Shown here in pieces: positions 29,142-39,039 of a stretch of 60,009 bases of DNA. The position numbers and the translations under genes were made by a program. The stretch comes from Prochlorococcus sp. AG-402-K22. GTDB taxonomy: Bacteria > Cyanobacteriota > Cyanobacteriia > PCC-6307 > Cyanobiaceae. The first letter of the stretch is position 1. Each line of letters begins with the position of its first letter. The notes beneath the pieces were generated by a model that had not been told where the DNA came from, searched no databases, and saw only the letters and a list, made by a program, of their open reading frames with translations. The stretch is taken from contig QCIJ01000010.1 in NCBI GenBank assembly GCA_003216755.1, forward strand, positions 1 to 60,009, written 5' to 3'.

Positions 29142-30779
29142 ATGAGTTTAAATAAGTTTTCAGAATTATTTGTAGATCTTGATTCAAATAACAGTACAAA
29201 TAATAAAATTGAAGTTTTAAAGAATTATTTTTTATCAAATGAACCAATAGATAATTCATGGACAATATATCTACTAACCGGGAAAAATAATAAGAGATTT
29301 GTTAGTGGAAGATACTTAAGGGATCTTTTTTCTGAAGTTTATGGATACCCTCAATGGTTAATGGATACATGTTATTTAAAAGTTGGTGATTCGGCTGAGG
29401 TAATTACGTTATTACTAAAAAATAAAAATGCCTCTCTTAACAAAAAAATAAATAAAATATCTCTAAATGAATTATTGAGTAAAATATTACCCGAATTATC
29501 AAAACTTAATGAGGAGGAAAAAAAATTAAGAATTAAAAAAGTTTGGGAAACTTTACCTGAGGCGAACCATCTTACTTTTAATAAAATTCTTACAGGAACT
29601 TTTAGAGTTGGAGTCTCTGTTGGATTAATTACAAAATCTATAGCAAAGCTAATTAATATTGATGAAGAGATAATTGCTCATAGATTGATGGGTGATTTTA
29701 AACCATCAATTAATGCATATAAATTTTTAGTTAACAGGAATATCAATCTTGAAGAGTTAAATTCCAAACCATTTCCATTTTTATTAGCAAATACATTTGA
29801 AGATAAAATTTTCAAAGCTTCAATAAATGATTTTCAATTTGAATGGAAATATGACGGTATTAGGATTCAATTAATTAAAAGATCAGGGAATCTTTCAATA
29901 TGGACAAGAGGGCAAGAATTAGTTAATAAATCTTTCCCAGAATTAATAGAGAAAATGTCAACTATAAAAGATGATTTTGTTCTGGATGGGGAATTATTAG
30001 TTTGGAATTTTAAAGATCAAATAGCAATGGATTTTTCTTATATGCAAAAAAGAATAAATAGAAAATCTCCTACTAAATCAATACAAAAAAAATATCCAAT
30101 TATTTTTATCGCCTATGACCTTTTAGAGTTAAACGGAATGGATAAAAGAGATATTAAATTAGATAAGAGGAGATTTGAGTTAGAAAAATATTTTACAAAA
30201 TGGCAATATAAACCTGAGAATAAAATCTCTGAAATCTTCAAAATATGTGATTTAGTATATCCCAAAAATTGGGCAGATGCTTTAAGTTATAAAAATAAAT
30301 CTAGAGAAAATAATACAGAAGGATTAATAATTAAGAACAAGAGTTCTATATATACTTCTGGGAGAAAAAAAGGTATTTGGTGGAAATATAAAGTTGATCC
30401 TATGCAACTGGATGCTGTTTTAATTTACGCTAAAGGTGGGAGTGGAAGAAGAGCTGGACTTTATACAGATTATAGTTTCGCATTATGGAAAGACAAAGAA
30501 TTAATTAAATTTGCAAGTGCGTATTCTGGTCTAACAAACATTGAGATTAAAGAACTAGATAAATGGATAAGGAATAATACAATAGAGAAATTTGGACCTG
30601 TTCGATCATTGAAACAAGAAATGGTATTCGAAATATCTTTTGAGAAAATACAAATTTCAAAACGTCATAAATCTGGCATAGCAGTAAGATTTCCAAGAAT
30701 AACCAAATGGAGAAAAGACAAAAAAATTAATGATGCAGATAGCTTAGATAATGCTTATAAACTAATGAGAAAAATATGA
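29142..30779 (+). CDS. ATP-dependent DNA ligase (ligase-associated cluster)
   Basis: 545 residues. Motif I KYDGIRIQ carries the adenylated Lys; motif III VLDGELLVW, motif IV TEGLIIKNK and motif V WKYKVD follow. The N-terminal 200 residues are a DNA-binding domain and the C-terminal AVLIYAKGGSGRRAGLYTDYSFA is the OB fold. It seals nicks using ATP and is distinct from the NAD-dependent replicative LigA. It overlaps the helicase start by 4 bp (ATGA). Substrate preference is unknown; a repair role is inferred from the cluster. Confidence 0.9.
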   Translation: MSLNKFSELFVDLDSNNSTNNKIEVLKNYFLSNEPIDNSWTIYLLTGKNNKRFVSGRYLRDLFSEVYGYPQWLMDTCYLKVGDSAEVITLLLKNKNASLNKKINKISLNELLSKILPELSKLNEEEKKLRIKKVWETLPEANHLTFNKILTGTFRVGVSVGLITKSIAKLINIDEEIIAHRLMGDFKPSINAYKFLVNRNINLEELNSKPFPFLLANTFEDKIFKASINDFQFEWKYDGIRIQLIKRSGNLSIWTRGQELVNKSFPELIEKMSTIKDDFVLDGELLVWNFKDQIAMDFSYMQKRINRKSPTKSIQKKYPIIFIAYDLLELNGMDKRDIKLDKRRFELEKYFTKWQYKPENKISEIFKICDLVYPKNWADALSYKNKSRENNTEGLIIKNKSSIYTSGRKKGIWWKYKVDPMQLDAVLIYAKGGSGRRAGLYTDYSFALWKDKELIKFASAYSGLTNIEIKELDKWIRNNTIEKFGPVRSLKQEMVFEISFEKIQISKRHKSGIAVRFPRITKWRKDKKINDADSLDNAYKLMRKI

Positions 30780-33253
30780 TCAAAAATATTGTTCAAAAAA
30801 ATTTAATTTCTAAAATTGAAAAGTTTTTTTTCACCAATGGATGGGATCCACTACCATTCCAGATTGAATCATGGGACGCTTTTTTAAATGGGGAAAATGG
30901 AATAATTCAAGTTCCTACCGGATGTGGCAAAACTTATGCAGCTTTAATGGGACCCTTATCAAAAATAGAAGATCCCAAAAACAGTAAAAGTGTAAATATA
31001 TTATTAATAACTCCTTTAAAAGCGTTAAGTAGAGATTTAAAGAATTCAATAGAATTAGCAGCTTTACATTTTAATAAAGACATTACTGTTGGAATTAGGA
31101 ATGGGGATACCACTCCATATGAAAAGAAAAAGCAATTAACTAAACCTCCTAATATTCTTATTACTACGCCAGAGTCTCTTACTCTTTTACTTTCTAACAA
31201 AGAATCTAATAATTTTTTTAAAGAGTTGTCATCAATAATTATTGACGAATGGCATGAATTGATGGGTAGTAAAAGAGGTAACCAGTGCGAATTGTCTTTA
31301 AGTTGGCTTAGAGGAAATATCAAAAATTTACAAATTTGGGCAATGTCTGCAACTATAGGAAATATAGAAGAAGCAGCAAGAGCAATTGTTGGAATGAGCG
31401 GCATTAGACCTAAAATAATTAGTACAGATATTCAAAAAGATATAGAAATTATTAGTATTCTACCTGAGGAGAAAACGACCTTTCCTTGGAGTGGTCATCT
31501 AGGAATTAGAAGTCATTCTTCACTTTTAAAAATTCTGGATAAAAATAAAAGTACCTTATTATTTACAAATACAAGAAATCAATCCGAAAGATGGTATCAA
31601 TGTCTTAGATTTTTTGTCCCAGAGATGGAAGACAAAATAGCAATTCATCATGGCTCAATTGATAAAGATGTTAGAAGAATAGTTGAAGAAGGGGTGAAAG
31701 ATGGATTAATAAAGTGGGTAGTCTGTACCAGTTCATTAGATTTGGGTGTTGACTTCCAACCGGTAGATCAAATCGTTCAAATTGGTAGTGCAAAAAATTT
31801 AGCCAGACTTATTCAAAGAGCTGGAAGAAGTGCTCATAGACCAGGCGGAAAATCAAAAATAATTTTCATGCCTACTAATTCATTAGAATTATTAGAGATT
31901 AGTGCAATAAGAAGAATTATAAAAAGCGGCATTTCTGAAAATATTAGACTTCCTGAATTATCTTATGATGTACTACTTCAACATTTAATAAGTCTTGCCT
32001 GCGGAAATGGATTTAATCCAGCAATAGAAAAAGAAAGGATTAAAAATTGCTGGAGTTATAGAAACTTAAAAGATCAAGATTGGAATTGGTGTATTGACTT
32101 TTTAGAATATGGAGGAAAATGTCTTAAATCATACCCGAAATATAAAAAAATTGAAAAAGAAGAATCAAAAAATAATAATGAAAAGTTTAGATATTTTGTG
32201 AAGGACAAATCTTTAATAAGAATGCATAAGTTCAATATCGGGACAATTACAAGTGACAAATTTGTGAATGTTAGATATATGAAAGGTAAATCCTTAGGTA
32301 ATTTAGAAGAAAATTTTGCTTCAAAATTAAATCCTGGTGATACCTTTTATTTTGCTGGAAAAATGCTTCAATTTGTAAGAATCAGAGATATGATTTTATA
32401 CGTAAAAAAATCATCAAAGAAAAGCTCTCTAATACCTGCTTGGGTTGGTGGTCAAATGGCAATTTCTGATCTACTTAGTGAGAGTTTGAGGAAAGAAATA
32501 GATATATGCAATAAATTAGAAAATTATGATGACCTAAATCCAGAATTAAATTCATTGCTTCCAATACTAAATAAACAAAAAGTTCTCTCTAATATTCCAA
32601 AGGGAGATGAATTCCTTATTGAAATATATAAAACAAAGGATTTATCAAATCTTTTTGTATTCACATTAGATGGCAAATTTGTAAATGAAGGAATTGCATT
32701 TTTATGGGCATTGAGATTGGCAAAATTAAAAAAATCTACATTTAGTATCACTGCTAATGATTTTGGATTCAGCCTAACTACCTCAGAAGATTATGATTTT
32801 TCAATAATAAATAAAAAAGCCTATTACTTTTTAGATAACAAGAGATTAGAAGAAGACCTAGAAAATGCAATTAATTTTTCAGAATTAACAAAACGTAGAT
32901 TTAAAAATATTGCCCAAATTAGTGGACTTGTAAATCAAAATAATCCAACTAAGACAAAAACATCTTCACAACTTCAAATAAGCTCAAGTCTTTTTTACGA
33001 CGTCTTTACTAAATACGAAGAGGATCATCTTTTGATAAAACAATCACATCAAGAAGTAAAAGAATACCAATTGGAAAATAAAAGAATATCTAGATCATTA
33101 GAAAGATTAAAAAAATTAAAAATGCTAATTAACGAAATAAAAACTCCAACTCCTTTTGCTTTTCCGTTGTTAGTTGAGAGACTTCAAAATACTTTAAGTA
33201 ATGAACCAATAGAAAAAAGAGTAGAAAAACTTATAAAAAAATATAGTATGTGA
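30776..33253 (+). CDS. Ligase-associated DEXH-box helicase (Lhr-like)
   Basis: 825 residues, superfamily 2. Walker A VPTGCGKTYAA, LITPLKALSRDL, TTPESLTLLL, DEWH box IIIDEWHELMG, motif III MSATIGN, and motif VI IQRAGRSAHRPG. The C-terminal 400 residues contain the Lhr-type winged-helix and beta-barrel region. It is the third gene in the coupled operon, sharing ATGA overlaps with the ligase upstream and the phosphoesterase downstream, so the products are probably made in fixed ratio. Confidence 0.9.
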   Translation: MIKNIVQKNLISKIEKFFFTNGWDPLPFQIESWDAFLNGENGIIQVPTGCGKTYAALMGPLSKIEDPKNSKSVNILLITPLKALSRDLKNSIELAALHFNKDITVGIRNGDTTPYEKKKQLTKPPNILITTPESLTLLLSNKESNNFFKELSSIIIDEWHELMGSKRGNQCELSLSWLRGNIKNLQIWAMSATIGNIEEAARAIVGMSGIRPKIISTDIQKDIEIISILPEEKTTFPWSGHLGIRSHSSLLKILDKNKSTLLFTNTRNQSERWYQCLRFFVPEMEDKIAIHHGSIDKDVRRIVEEGVKDGLIKWVVCTSSLDLGVDFQPVDQIVQIGSAKNLARLIQRAGRSAHRPGGKSKIIFMPTNSLELLEISAIRRIIKSGISENIRLPELSYDVLLQHLISLACGNGFNPAIEKERIKNCWSYRNLKDQDWNWCIDFLEYGGKCLKSYPKYKKIEKEESKNNNEKFRYFVKDKSLIRMHKFNIGTITSDKFVNVRYMKGKSLGNLEENFASKLNPGDTFYFAGKMLQFVRIRDMILYVKKSSKKSSLIPAWVGGQMAISDLLSESLRKEIDICNKLENYDDLNPELNSLLPILNKQKVLSNIPKGDEFLIEIYKTKDLSNLFVFTLDGKFVNEGIAFLWALRLAKLKKSTFSITANDFGFSLTTSEDYDFSIINKKAYYFLDNKRLEEDLENAINFSELTKRRFKNIAQISGLVNQNNPTKTKTSSQLQISSSLFYDVFTKYEEDHLLIKQSHQEVKEYQLENKRISRSLERLKKLKMLINEIKTPTPFAFPLLVERLQNTLSNEPIEKRVEKLIKKYSM

Positions 33254-33903
33254 TGCAAAAAACTTCTTTTAAATTTTACTGGGAAGACACATTAATAGAA
33301 ATGCTTCCTTCAAGAGCATTATTTCTTCCTGAAACAAAAGAGTTGTTAATTTGCGATGTTCACCTTGGAAAAGCTGAATATTTTCAACAAAATGGTATCC
33401 CTCTGACTAATAATTCAGATGAAAATAATTTCACAAGAATAAAAACAATAGTAAGAAAATATAGACCTGATAAGTTAATAATTTTAGGAGATTTATTTCA
33501 TAGTAAATATTCAATAAGTAAAACTCTTCAAAAAAAAGTTGAAGATCTTCCTGAACTACTAAAAACAAATGTTGAACTTGTTCTAGGAAATCATGATGTT
33601 GGTTGCAAAATCAAAAATTTCAAAATTTTTGATATTAAAAAAAATAAGAATATTACTTTTAGTCATGAGCCTCTTAAATTAACAGATAATAAATCTTTGA
33701 ATATTTGTGGACATTATCATCCAAAACTCTATCTAAAAAATAATGGAGATAAATTATCATTAAGATGTTTTGCGTTGGATACTAATAAAAATAATTTTTA
33801 TTTACCTGCATTTGGAGATTTAACAGGGGGTTATCTCTGTAAAAAGTCATTTAAAAAATGGGCAATTATTTCTGAGAAGGAAATAATTGAAATCAAATGC
33901 TGA
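33250..33903 (+). CDS. pdeM: Ligase-associated DNA damage response endonuclease PdeM (calcineurin-like)
   Basis: 217 residues with the metallophosphoesterase motifs in order: LICDVHLGKAEYFQQ (DxH), ILGDLFHSK (GDxxH variant), LVLGNHDVG (GNHD) and ICGHYHPK (GHxHP). These bind two metals in the calcineurin-like fold. This is the last gene of the four-gene operon and starts inside the helicase stop (ATGA). It would act as a phosphodiesterase or nuclease on DNA ends; exact activity inferred. Confidence 0.85.
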   Translation: MMQKTSFKFYWEDTLIEMLPSRALFLPETKELLICDVHLGKAEYFQQNGIPLTNNSDENNFTRIKTIVRKYRPDKLIILGDLFHSKYSISKTLQKKVEDLPELLKTNVELVLGNHDVGCKIKNFKIFDIKKNKNITFSHEPLKLTDNKSLNICGHYHPKLYLKNNGDKLSLRCFALDTNKNNFYLPAFGDLTGGYLCKKSFKKWAIISEKEIIEIKC

Positions 33904-34108
33904 AAAAAAAAATTTTTACTGAAGTGAATTAAATTTACCAATTAAAATACCAATTTATACTCACAAGTCTCGTTAAATATTTTTATAAATTAAGGTAAAT
34001 TTATAATTTAAAAAAAAAGAATTAATAATTTCAAGAAAACATAAGACTAATGACCCTTCCCTTAGCAAACAATCCACGTTATAAAAAAAATAAACACGTT
34101 TTATAGGA

Positions 34109-34411
34109 ATGAAAAAATTAATTTGCTTGATTTTATTTCCATTTCTTATTTTTTCATTTGAATCAAAAGCAAATGAAAAATTTTCCGTTGAGATAGAAGC
34201 TCTTACGCTTGTTATGGAGCAATACAAAGAAGAAAATGACTCTAATATTGAATTAGATACCAACAATAAAAAGCCAAGTTATTTAGCTCTTAAGCAGGAC
34301 GAATGCAACGCAATAGTTAAAGTTAAAGAGCAAACAGGACTTGAGATTGTAAATACTGAATCTTTTGATGTAAATGTCTGCAAGAAAGAAATTTATAAAG
34401 TTATCAACTAA
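34109..34411 (+). CDS. Secreted hypothetical protein, 100 aa
   Basis: Signal peptide MKKLICLILFPFLIFSFESK with likely cleavage after SKA. The mature part is acidic and has two Cys (DECNAIV and VNVCKKE), perhaps one disulfide. Not recognised. The opposite-strand frame (33973-34266) is a shadow. Confidence 0.6.
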   Translation: MKKLICLILFPFLIFSFESKANEKFSVEIEALTLVMEQYKEENDSNIELDTNNKKPSYLALKQDECNAIVKVKEQTGLEIVNTESFDVNVCKKEIYKVIN

Positions 34412-34450
34412 ATAATTTGATAATAAAAATCAATATAGATACTCAGAAAT

Positions 34451-34484
34451 TAAAAAGGTCTTTTACTTAAAGAAGGTAAGACCT
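34451..34484 (-). terminator. Intrinsic terminator on the minus strand
   Basis: Reading the minus strand, AGGTCTTAC (34484-34476) pairs with GTAAAAGACCT (34466-34456) with a 2-nt bulge, followed by TTTTT. It lies 111 bp past the stop of the minus-strand 48-residue gene, so it can end that transcript. The intervening 34485-34595 contains a small palindrome (34538-34551) and no gene that I can see. Confidence 0.55.
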
Positions 34485-34595
34485 CGAGACCTAACAGAAA
34501 ACTTTGGAACGGGTTCTGCATATACAATTAATAACTACTACAAAATTGTAGAGGTGTGATTAAAAGTACAAAACTAAAATAATTTTTTTTAATAA

Positions 34596-34742
34596 CTACT
34601 TCTTTTTGGATAATGTTTGTGATTCTTCTCTAGACATTAAAGCTTCGATTTGAGCAAGAACTTTTTGAAGTTCATCCGTTTTTGTAAGAGATGCTTCTGC
34701 TACCTCTCTCAATTTTTCTAACTGTTCTTTAGTTTTATCCAT
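34596..34742 (-). CDS. Small helical protein, 48 aa
   Basis: ATG start; reads MDKTKEQLEKLREVAEASLT then KTDELQKVLAQIEALMSREE. A single amphipathic coiled-coil-like helix. Not recognised. Followed downstream by a clear terminator, which supports transcription of this strand. Confidence 0.6.
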   Translation of the reverse strand: MDKTKEQLEKLREVAEASLTKTDELQKVLAQIEALMSREESQTLSKKK

Positions 34743-34767
34743 GATAAATAAATTAGAAATTAACCAC

Positions 34768-34908
34768 CTATAAAAATGGTTTTAATACAGATTTTTCACT
34801 CCCACACAGATTCATGTTCTCTCTTTTTTTTATAAAGTCAAATAAATTTCCTCTTATTAAAGTTTTATGAGGACTTCCAATTAATTCTTTATTTATTATT
34901 GAAACCAT
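34768..34908 (-). CDS. Possible small protein, 46 aa
   Basis: ATG start; reads MVSIINKELIGSPHKTLIRG then NLFDFIKKRENMNLCGSEKS. Not recognised. It ends 25 bp upstream of the next small gene on the same strand. Only composition and spacing support it. Confidence 0.35.
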   Translation of the reverse strand: MVSIINKELIGSPHKTLIRGNLFDFIKKRENMNLCGSEKSVLKPFL

Positions 34909-34938
34909 AAAATTAGCCTCAATAGAAATACTTTTAAA

Positions 34939-35028
34939 TTATGAAGTAAATACGGGCAAACCTATTGTTGCAGTCGTTATAATAGCTCCTGCAAAAATCA
35001 AGAAAGGTAGAAAAGGATAGTTTTTCAA
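34939..35028 (-). CDS. Possible 29-aa membrane microprotein
   Basis: A TTG start gives MKNYPFLPFLIFAGAIITTA and TIGLPVFTS: one hydrophobic helix with small residues, like cyanobacterial photosystem microproteins in size but not matching one I know. No ATG start. It is on the same strand as, and upstream of, two further small genes. Tentative. Confidence 0.35.
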   Translation of the reverse strand: MKNYPFLPFLIFAGAIITTATIGLPVFTS

Positions 35029-35133
35029 AAATGACCTACTAATTTCAAATTACTATATAAGTATTTATACTGTTTGTCTACCCCTTAACTGTCTTAAAGG
35101 TAAAATTTTTCTTTTAAAAGTACAAATTGAACA

Positions 35134-35943
35134 TCATCCAAATTTACCTGATATGTATTCCTGAGTAGTTTTTTCGTTTGGAGAGTTAAAAATTTTCTTT
35201 GTCGTATTAAATTCTGCAAGATAACCAACTTTCCCTCCATCACCATCTTCATATTCAATTGCATTAAAAAATGCAGTCATATCGCTTACTCTTAATGCCT
35301 GCTGCATATTATGAGTAACGATTATTATTGTGTAATTCTTTTTAAGTTCATGCATCGTCTCTTCTATTTTCAAAGTAGAAATAGGATCCAAAGCTGAGCA
35401 TGGCTCATCCATGAGAATTATTTCAGGCTCAATTGCAATGGTACGAGCAATACATAATCTTTGTTGTTGTCCTCCAGATAATGAGTAACCACTATCATTT
35501 AATTTATCCTTACATTCATCCCATAGAGCAGCTTTTCTTAGTGAACTTTCGACTAATTCATCCATATCTCCAGTAAATCCATTAATTCTTGCTCCAAATG
35601 CAATATTTTCATAAATAGATTTAGGAAAAGGATTAGGTTGTTGAAAGACCATTCCGATTCTTCTTCTTACTTCAACTGGATCTACTCTTTTATCATAAAT
35701 ATTAATCCCATCAAAAAGGACAGTCCCTTTTAATGAGCAATTAGGAATTAAATCGTTCATTCTGTTTAAGGATCTAAGAACAGTTGATTTACCACAACCA
35801 GAAGGTCCAATAAGGGAGGTTATATTTCCTTTTTTAAAGTTACAAAAAACATTTCTTACTGCTTCAAAAGTTCCATAGCTGATAAAAACATTCTCGAGAG
35901 ACAAAATTATATTCTTAGGTATTTTTTTATTAGTTTTAATCAT
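35134..35943 (-). CDS. pstB: Phosphate ABC transporter ATP-binding protein
   Basis: 269 residues. Walker [15 protein letters not shown], then NRMNDLIP typical of PstB, Q-loop [20 protein letters not shown], signature [17 protein letters not shown], Walker [14 protein letters not shown]. It powers high-affinity phosphate import through PstC-PstA. Last of the pstC-pstA-pstB genes, abutting pstA with no gap. Confidence 0.96.
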   Translation of the reverse strand: MIKTNKKIPKNIILSLENVFISYGTFEAVRNVFCNFKKGNITSLIGPSGCGKSTVLRSLNRMNDLIPNCSLKGTVLFDGINIYDKRVDPVEVRRRIGMVFQQPNPFPKSIYENIAFGARINGFTGDMDELVESSLRKAALWDECKDKLNDSGYSLSGGQQQRLCIARTIAIEPEIILMDEPCSALDPISTLKIEETMHELKKNYTIIIVTHNMQQALRVSDMTAFFNAIEYEDGDGGKVGYLAEFNTTKKIFNSPNEKTTQEYISGKFG

Positions 35944-36837
35944 TTATACTCTCTTAGTTTTCTCAGTATAAGAGCCTAATATCCTTGAAAATATATTTAC
36001 TGATAGTATCGATAAAACAAGAATAAAGGAAGCTGCCCAGGCAAGTTTATTCTGTGCATCGTAGGGTTCAAGGGCAAAATTATAAATAAGAACTGCTAAA
36101 GAACCCATCTCGTAAAACAAATCTTCAAAACCTACTATGTAGTAGTAAGAAAATAAAGCAGTAAAGACTAAAGGTGCTGTTTCACCTGCAGCCCTTGCGA
36201 TTCCAAGGACAACCCCAGTAGCAATAGATCTAAATGCAGAAGGCAAAGTAACTTTCAATATAGTTGTATACATACTTGCTCCAACTCCAAGAGAAGCATA
36301 TCTCAATTCATTCGGCACCAACTTTAAACCTTCGTCAGTCGTCTTAATCACAGGAGGCAACATTAATATTGAGAGTGCCATTCCTCCCGCCAAACCACTA
36401 TACATACTGCCAAATAAGATCTTTGTAGAAACAATTAAGGCATAAATAAATACTCCAGCAATTATTGAAGGTACTCCAGCTAATACATTGACACCAAATC
36501 TTATAAACCTAGAAAAAGCGCCACCTTTAGAATATTCCGCTAGATATATACCGCCTCCGATACCTACAGGTATTGCAATAATTGAAGCAATGCTAGTAAT
36601 TATTAATGTCCCGATTAATGCAGGATTAATACCTCCTGCATCTAAATCATCTCCAGGAGGATTTGGTTCTAGAGTGAATAGTTCTGGTGTGATTTGAGAT
36701 CCACCTTTAATAAGAATATAAGTCACCAGAAAAATCAAAGGTAATATTGCTATCAGTGAACAAATTACTGATAAAGAAGTAAAAAATTTATCCCCTATAT
36801 TTCTTGATAATCTTTTCTGGTAATAAAGTGAATTCAT
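35944..36837 (-). CDS. pstA: Phosphate ABC transporter permease PstA
   Basis: 297 residues, six membrane helices. The binding-protein-dependent transport motif is in ELRYASLGVGASMYTTILKVTLPSAFRSIATG (EAA loop). Also GIGGGIYLAEYSKGG and GVPSIIAGVFIYAL, both typical of PstA. It follows pstC by 6 bp. Confidence 0.95.
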   Translation of the reverse strand: MNSLYYQKRLSRNIGDKFFTSLSVICSLIAILPLIFLVTYILIKGGSQITPELFTLEPNPPGDDLDAGGINPALIGTLIITSIASIIAIPVGIGGGIYLAEYSKGGAFSRFIRFGVNVLAGVPSIIAGVFIYALIVSTKILFGSMYSGLAGGMALSILMLPPVIKTTDEGLKLVPNELRYASLGVGASMYTTILKVTLPSAFRSIATGVVLGIARAAGETAPLVFTALFSYYYIVGFEDLFYEMGSLAVLIYNFALEPYDAQNKLAWAASFILVLSILSVNIFSRILGSYTEKTKRV

Positions 36838-36843
36838 AATTAT

Positions 36844-37791
36844 CTAATATTTGAGGCTAAATTTCTTAACTAGCCATTGAGCGAAGATATTGACTACTAA
36901 AGATAGGATCATCAATACAAAAGCCGCATAAAAAAGTGACGAAACTTGACTCCCATCAGCTTCACCAAACTGGTTTGCGAGCATGGATGAAATTGTATAT
37001 CCAGGAGATAATAGAGACCAACTAAATGCATTTGAATTCCCAATAATCATTGTGACAGCCATAGTTTCACCCATTGCCCTTCCTAAAGCCAATAGAACAC
37101 CTGCCATAATTCCTGATAATGCAGCCGGCAAAATTACTGAAAATATTGTTTTCCATCTACTTGCTCCAATTCCATAGGCTGCATTTCTAAGCTTTTTAGG
37201 AACCTGATTAAGTGAATCTCTTGCAATAGAGGTCACTATTGGCAAAAGCATTACAACTAAAATCAATATTGCTAACAAGGAATTCCTGCCTGCGGGTTCT
37301 GTACTAAACAAGGGTATCCATCCAACGAAATTATGTAAAAAGACAAAAAATTCTCTAAAAAAAGGTTCCATGACAAATATTGCCCAAAGCCCTAGTACAA
37401 CTGATGGTATAGCTGCTAATAATTCAACAAATGAGCCAATTATTTCTCTAACAACTTTCGGCACAAAGTCTTCGGTAATAAATATTGCAGTACCAACTCC
37501 CAAAGGGATAGTTATTAATAACGAAAGGAATGAAGTTACTAATGTGCCATATATCGCGCTAAAAGCCCCGTATTCATCTTTTACTGGATTCCATTCAGAG
37601 GTAACTAGAAACTTCAATCCATACCTTGAAAAGGATTCGAATGACTGAAAAAAGACTACTAAAATAATTCCTAAAAGTATTATTGCTACGAAACTAGACA
37701 AGACTAGGGCAGTATTCTTGAAAATAATATCTATATTTTTTTCGATGCCGAATCTTTTACGATTCTTGAAAAGAGTAAATTTCTCTTCCAT
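36844..37791 (-). CDS. pstC: Phosphate ABC transporter permease PstC
   Basis: 315 residues with a long first segment (VLSSFVAIILLGIILVVFFQ), LGVGTAIFITEDFVPK and the EAA loop PKKLRNAAYGIGASRWKTIFSVILPAALSG. It pairs with PstA. The intergenic 37792-37906 separates it from the decayed pstS on the same strand, so the original order was pstS-pstC-pstA-pstB. Confidence 0.95.
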   Translation of the reverse strand: MEEKFTLFKNRKRFGIEKNIDIIFKNTALVLSSFVAIILLGIILVVFFQSFESFSRYGLKFLVTSEWNPVKDEYGAFSAIYGTLVTSFLSLLITIPLGVGTAIFITEDFVPKVVREIIGSFVELLAAIPSVVLGLWAIFVMEPFFREFFVFLHNFVGWIPLFSTEPAGRNSLLAILILVVMLLPIVTSIARDSLNQVPKKLRNAAYGIGASRWKTIFSVILPAALSGIMAGVLLALGRAMGETMAVTMIIGNSNAFSWSLLSPGYTISSMLANQFGEADGSQVSSLFYAAFVLMILSLVVNIFAQWLVKKFSLKY

Positions 37792-37906
37792 TAAAAAAAG
37801 AATATCTCTACAAATCTACTACTAAATGTTGTAAAAGACTTTAAGAAGGGTTAAAGGTATATGAAAGTCATGATAATTTGACATCTATTAAAAAATTTTT
37901 ATCTAA

Positions 37907-38865
37907 CTATTTTTTTACGGCAGCTCTTGATTTCTCAAGGATATCCCCTTTTAAGTGGACAAATCCAAGTGATGGAGGTCTATCTTGATACTCATCACTT
38001 AACAATGTATTAAAGGCTTGTTTATTACATTAGTGTTTCTACCATTGCCTGTTTCATAAGCAAGTATCCAAGTCAAGGTTGCTATTGGATAAGCTCCTTT
38101 AGCAGTAGGATTCGGATTTTTACCAGCCAAGTTTTCATCAAGATTGATTCCATTTAAAGCTATTGCGCCTGATTCAGTATTGGGGGTAACGAATTCACCA
38201 GAAAGATTTTGAAGTGCAGCAGCCTTAACATTACCTTTAATGTATTACTGATTTATATAACCAATTGCGCCTTGAGTGTTTTGAATAACACCTGCAACAC
38301 CAGAATTGCCTCACGCTCCAACTCCCAAAGGCCATTTAACAGATTTACCAGTACCTAAATTCCAGGTTTTAGAGAAAGCCTCCATAGAATTTGTATAAGC
38401 TTTAGTCGTGCCCTAGCCATCAGAACGATGAGCCCAAGTTAATTTACCTGACTTACATCCTAATTCCTACAAATTTTTTATAATTCCTATTGCTACTTGA
38501 ACAGCTTGTTCTTGTGTTAGTTTCAAGTCGCAATCGTAGTTATATCCAAACGCAATAGTTCCACCTACCATCGGTATTTGCACAAGTCCCCTAGTAACTT
38601 TTTTTATATCAGATTCTTTCATTGGATCGTCAGAGGCTCCAAAATTAACAGTTTCGTCAATAAAAGCTTTTCTTCCAGAACCTGAACCAACTGCTTGGTA
38701 GTTAACCCTTGGTCAACCTGATTTAGCCAAGTTAAAAAACCACCTGGTATAAATCTTCGAAGGAAATGATGCACCAGCTCCGCTCAATCTTTTTGAAGCA
38801 ATCGCCTCTTGAAAGAACTGATTAAATAGCATAAGAAAAAATAAGAATTTTTTTGAAATGCCCAC
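37907..38865 (-). pseudogene. pstS: Decayed phosphate-binding protein gene pstS
   Basis: Reading from a GTG at 38865, a signal peptide (GISKKFLFFLMLFNQFF) leads into RLSGAGASFPSKIYTRWF, QAVGSGSGRKAFIDETVNFG, TWAHRSDG, GVAGVIQNTQGAIGYINQ and GDILEKSRAAVKK, all PstS signatures. The frame is broken by five stops, all in one frame: TGA 38715-38713, TAG 38469-38467, TAG 38415-38413, TGA 38313-38311 and TAA 38247-38245, plus a one-base deletion near 38018-38028. Total length (959 nt) is that of an intact gene minus one base. It cannot make PstS, so pstCAB would need another pstS elsewhere. Confidence 0.92.
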
Positions 38866-39039
38866 TATGTAATGAGAAATAAGCTTATCAAATAAAATAT
38901 AATTGACCGTCTTAAAGTAATTAGAAAATTGAAAGATATATAGATCAAATTATTTTGATATAAATAATTATTGTGTATATATCGACATTAAGATCTCGGC
39001 TAGAAATTTAAATTTTCTAGTTCAAAAGCAAATCTTTAT

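Noticed and set aside
33973..34266. 97-codon minus-strand frame
   Set aside because: Overlaps the signal peptide gene 34109-34411 and an AT-rich gap; low-complexity sequence.
38866..39039. Pho box upstream of pstS remnant
   Set aside because: Looked for tandem 8-bp repeats; nothing clear enough to report.
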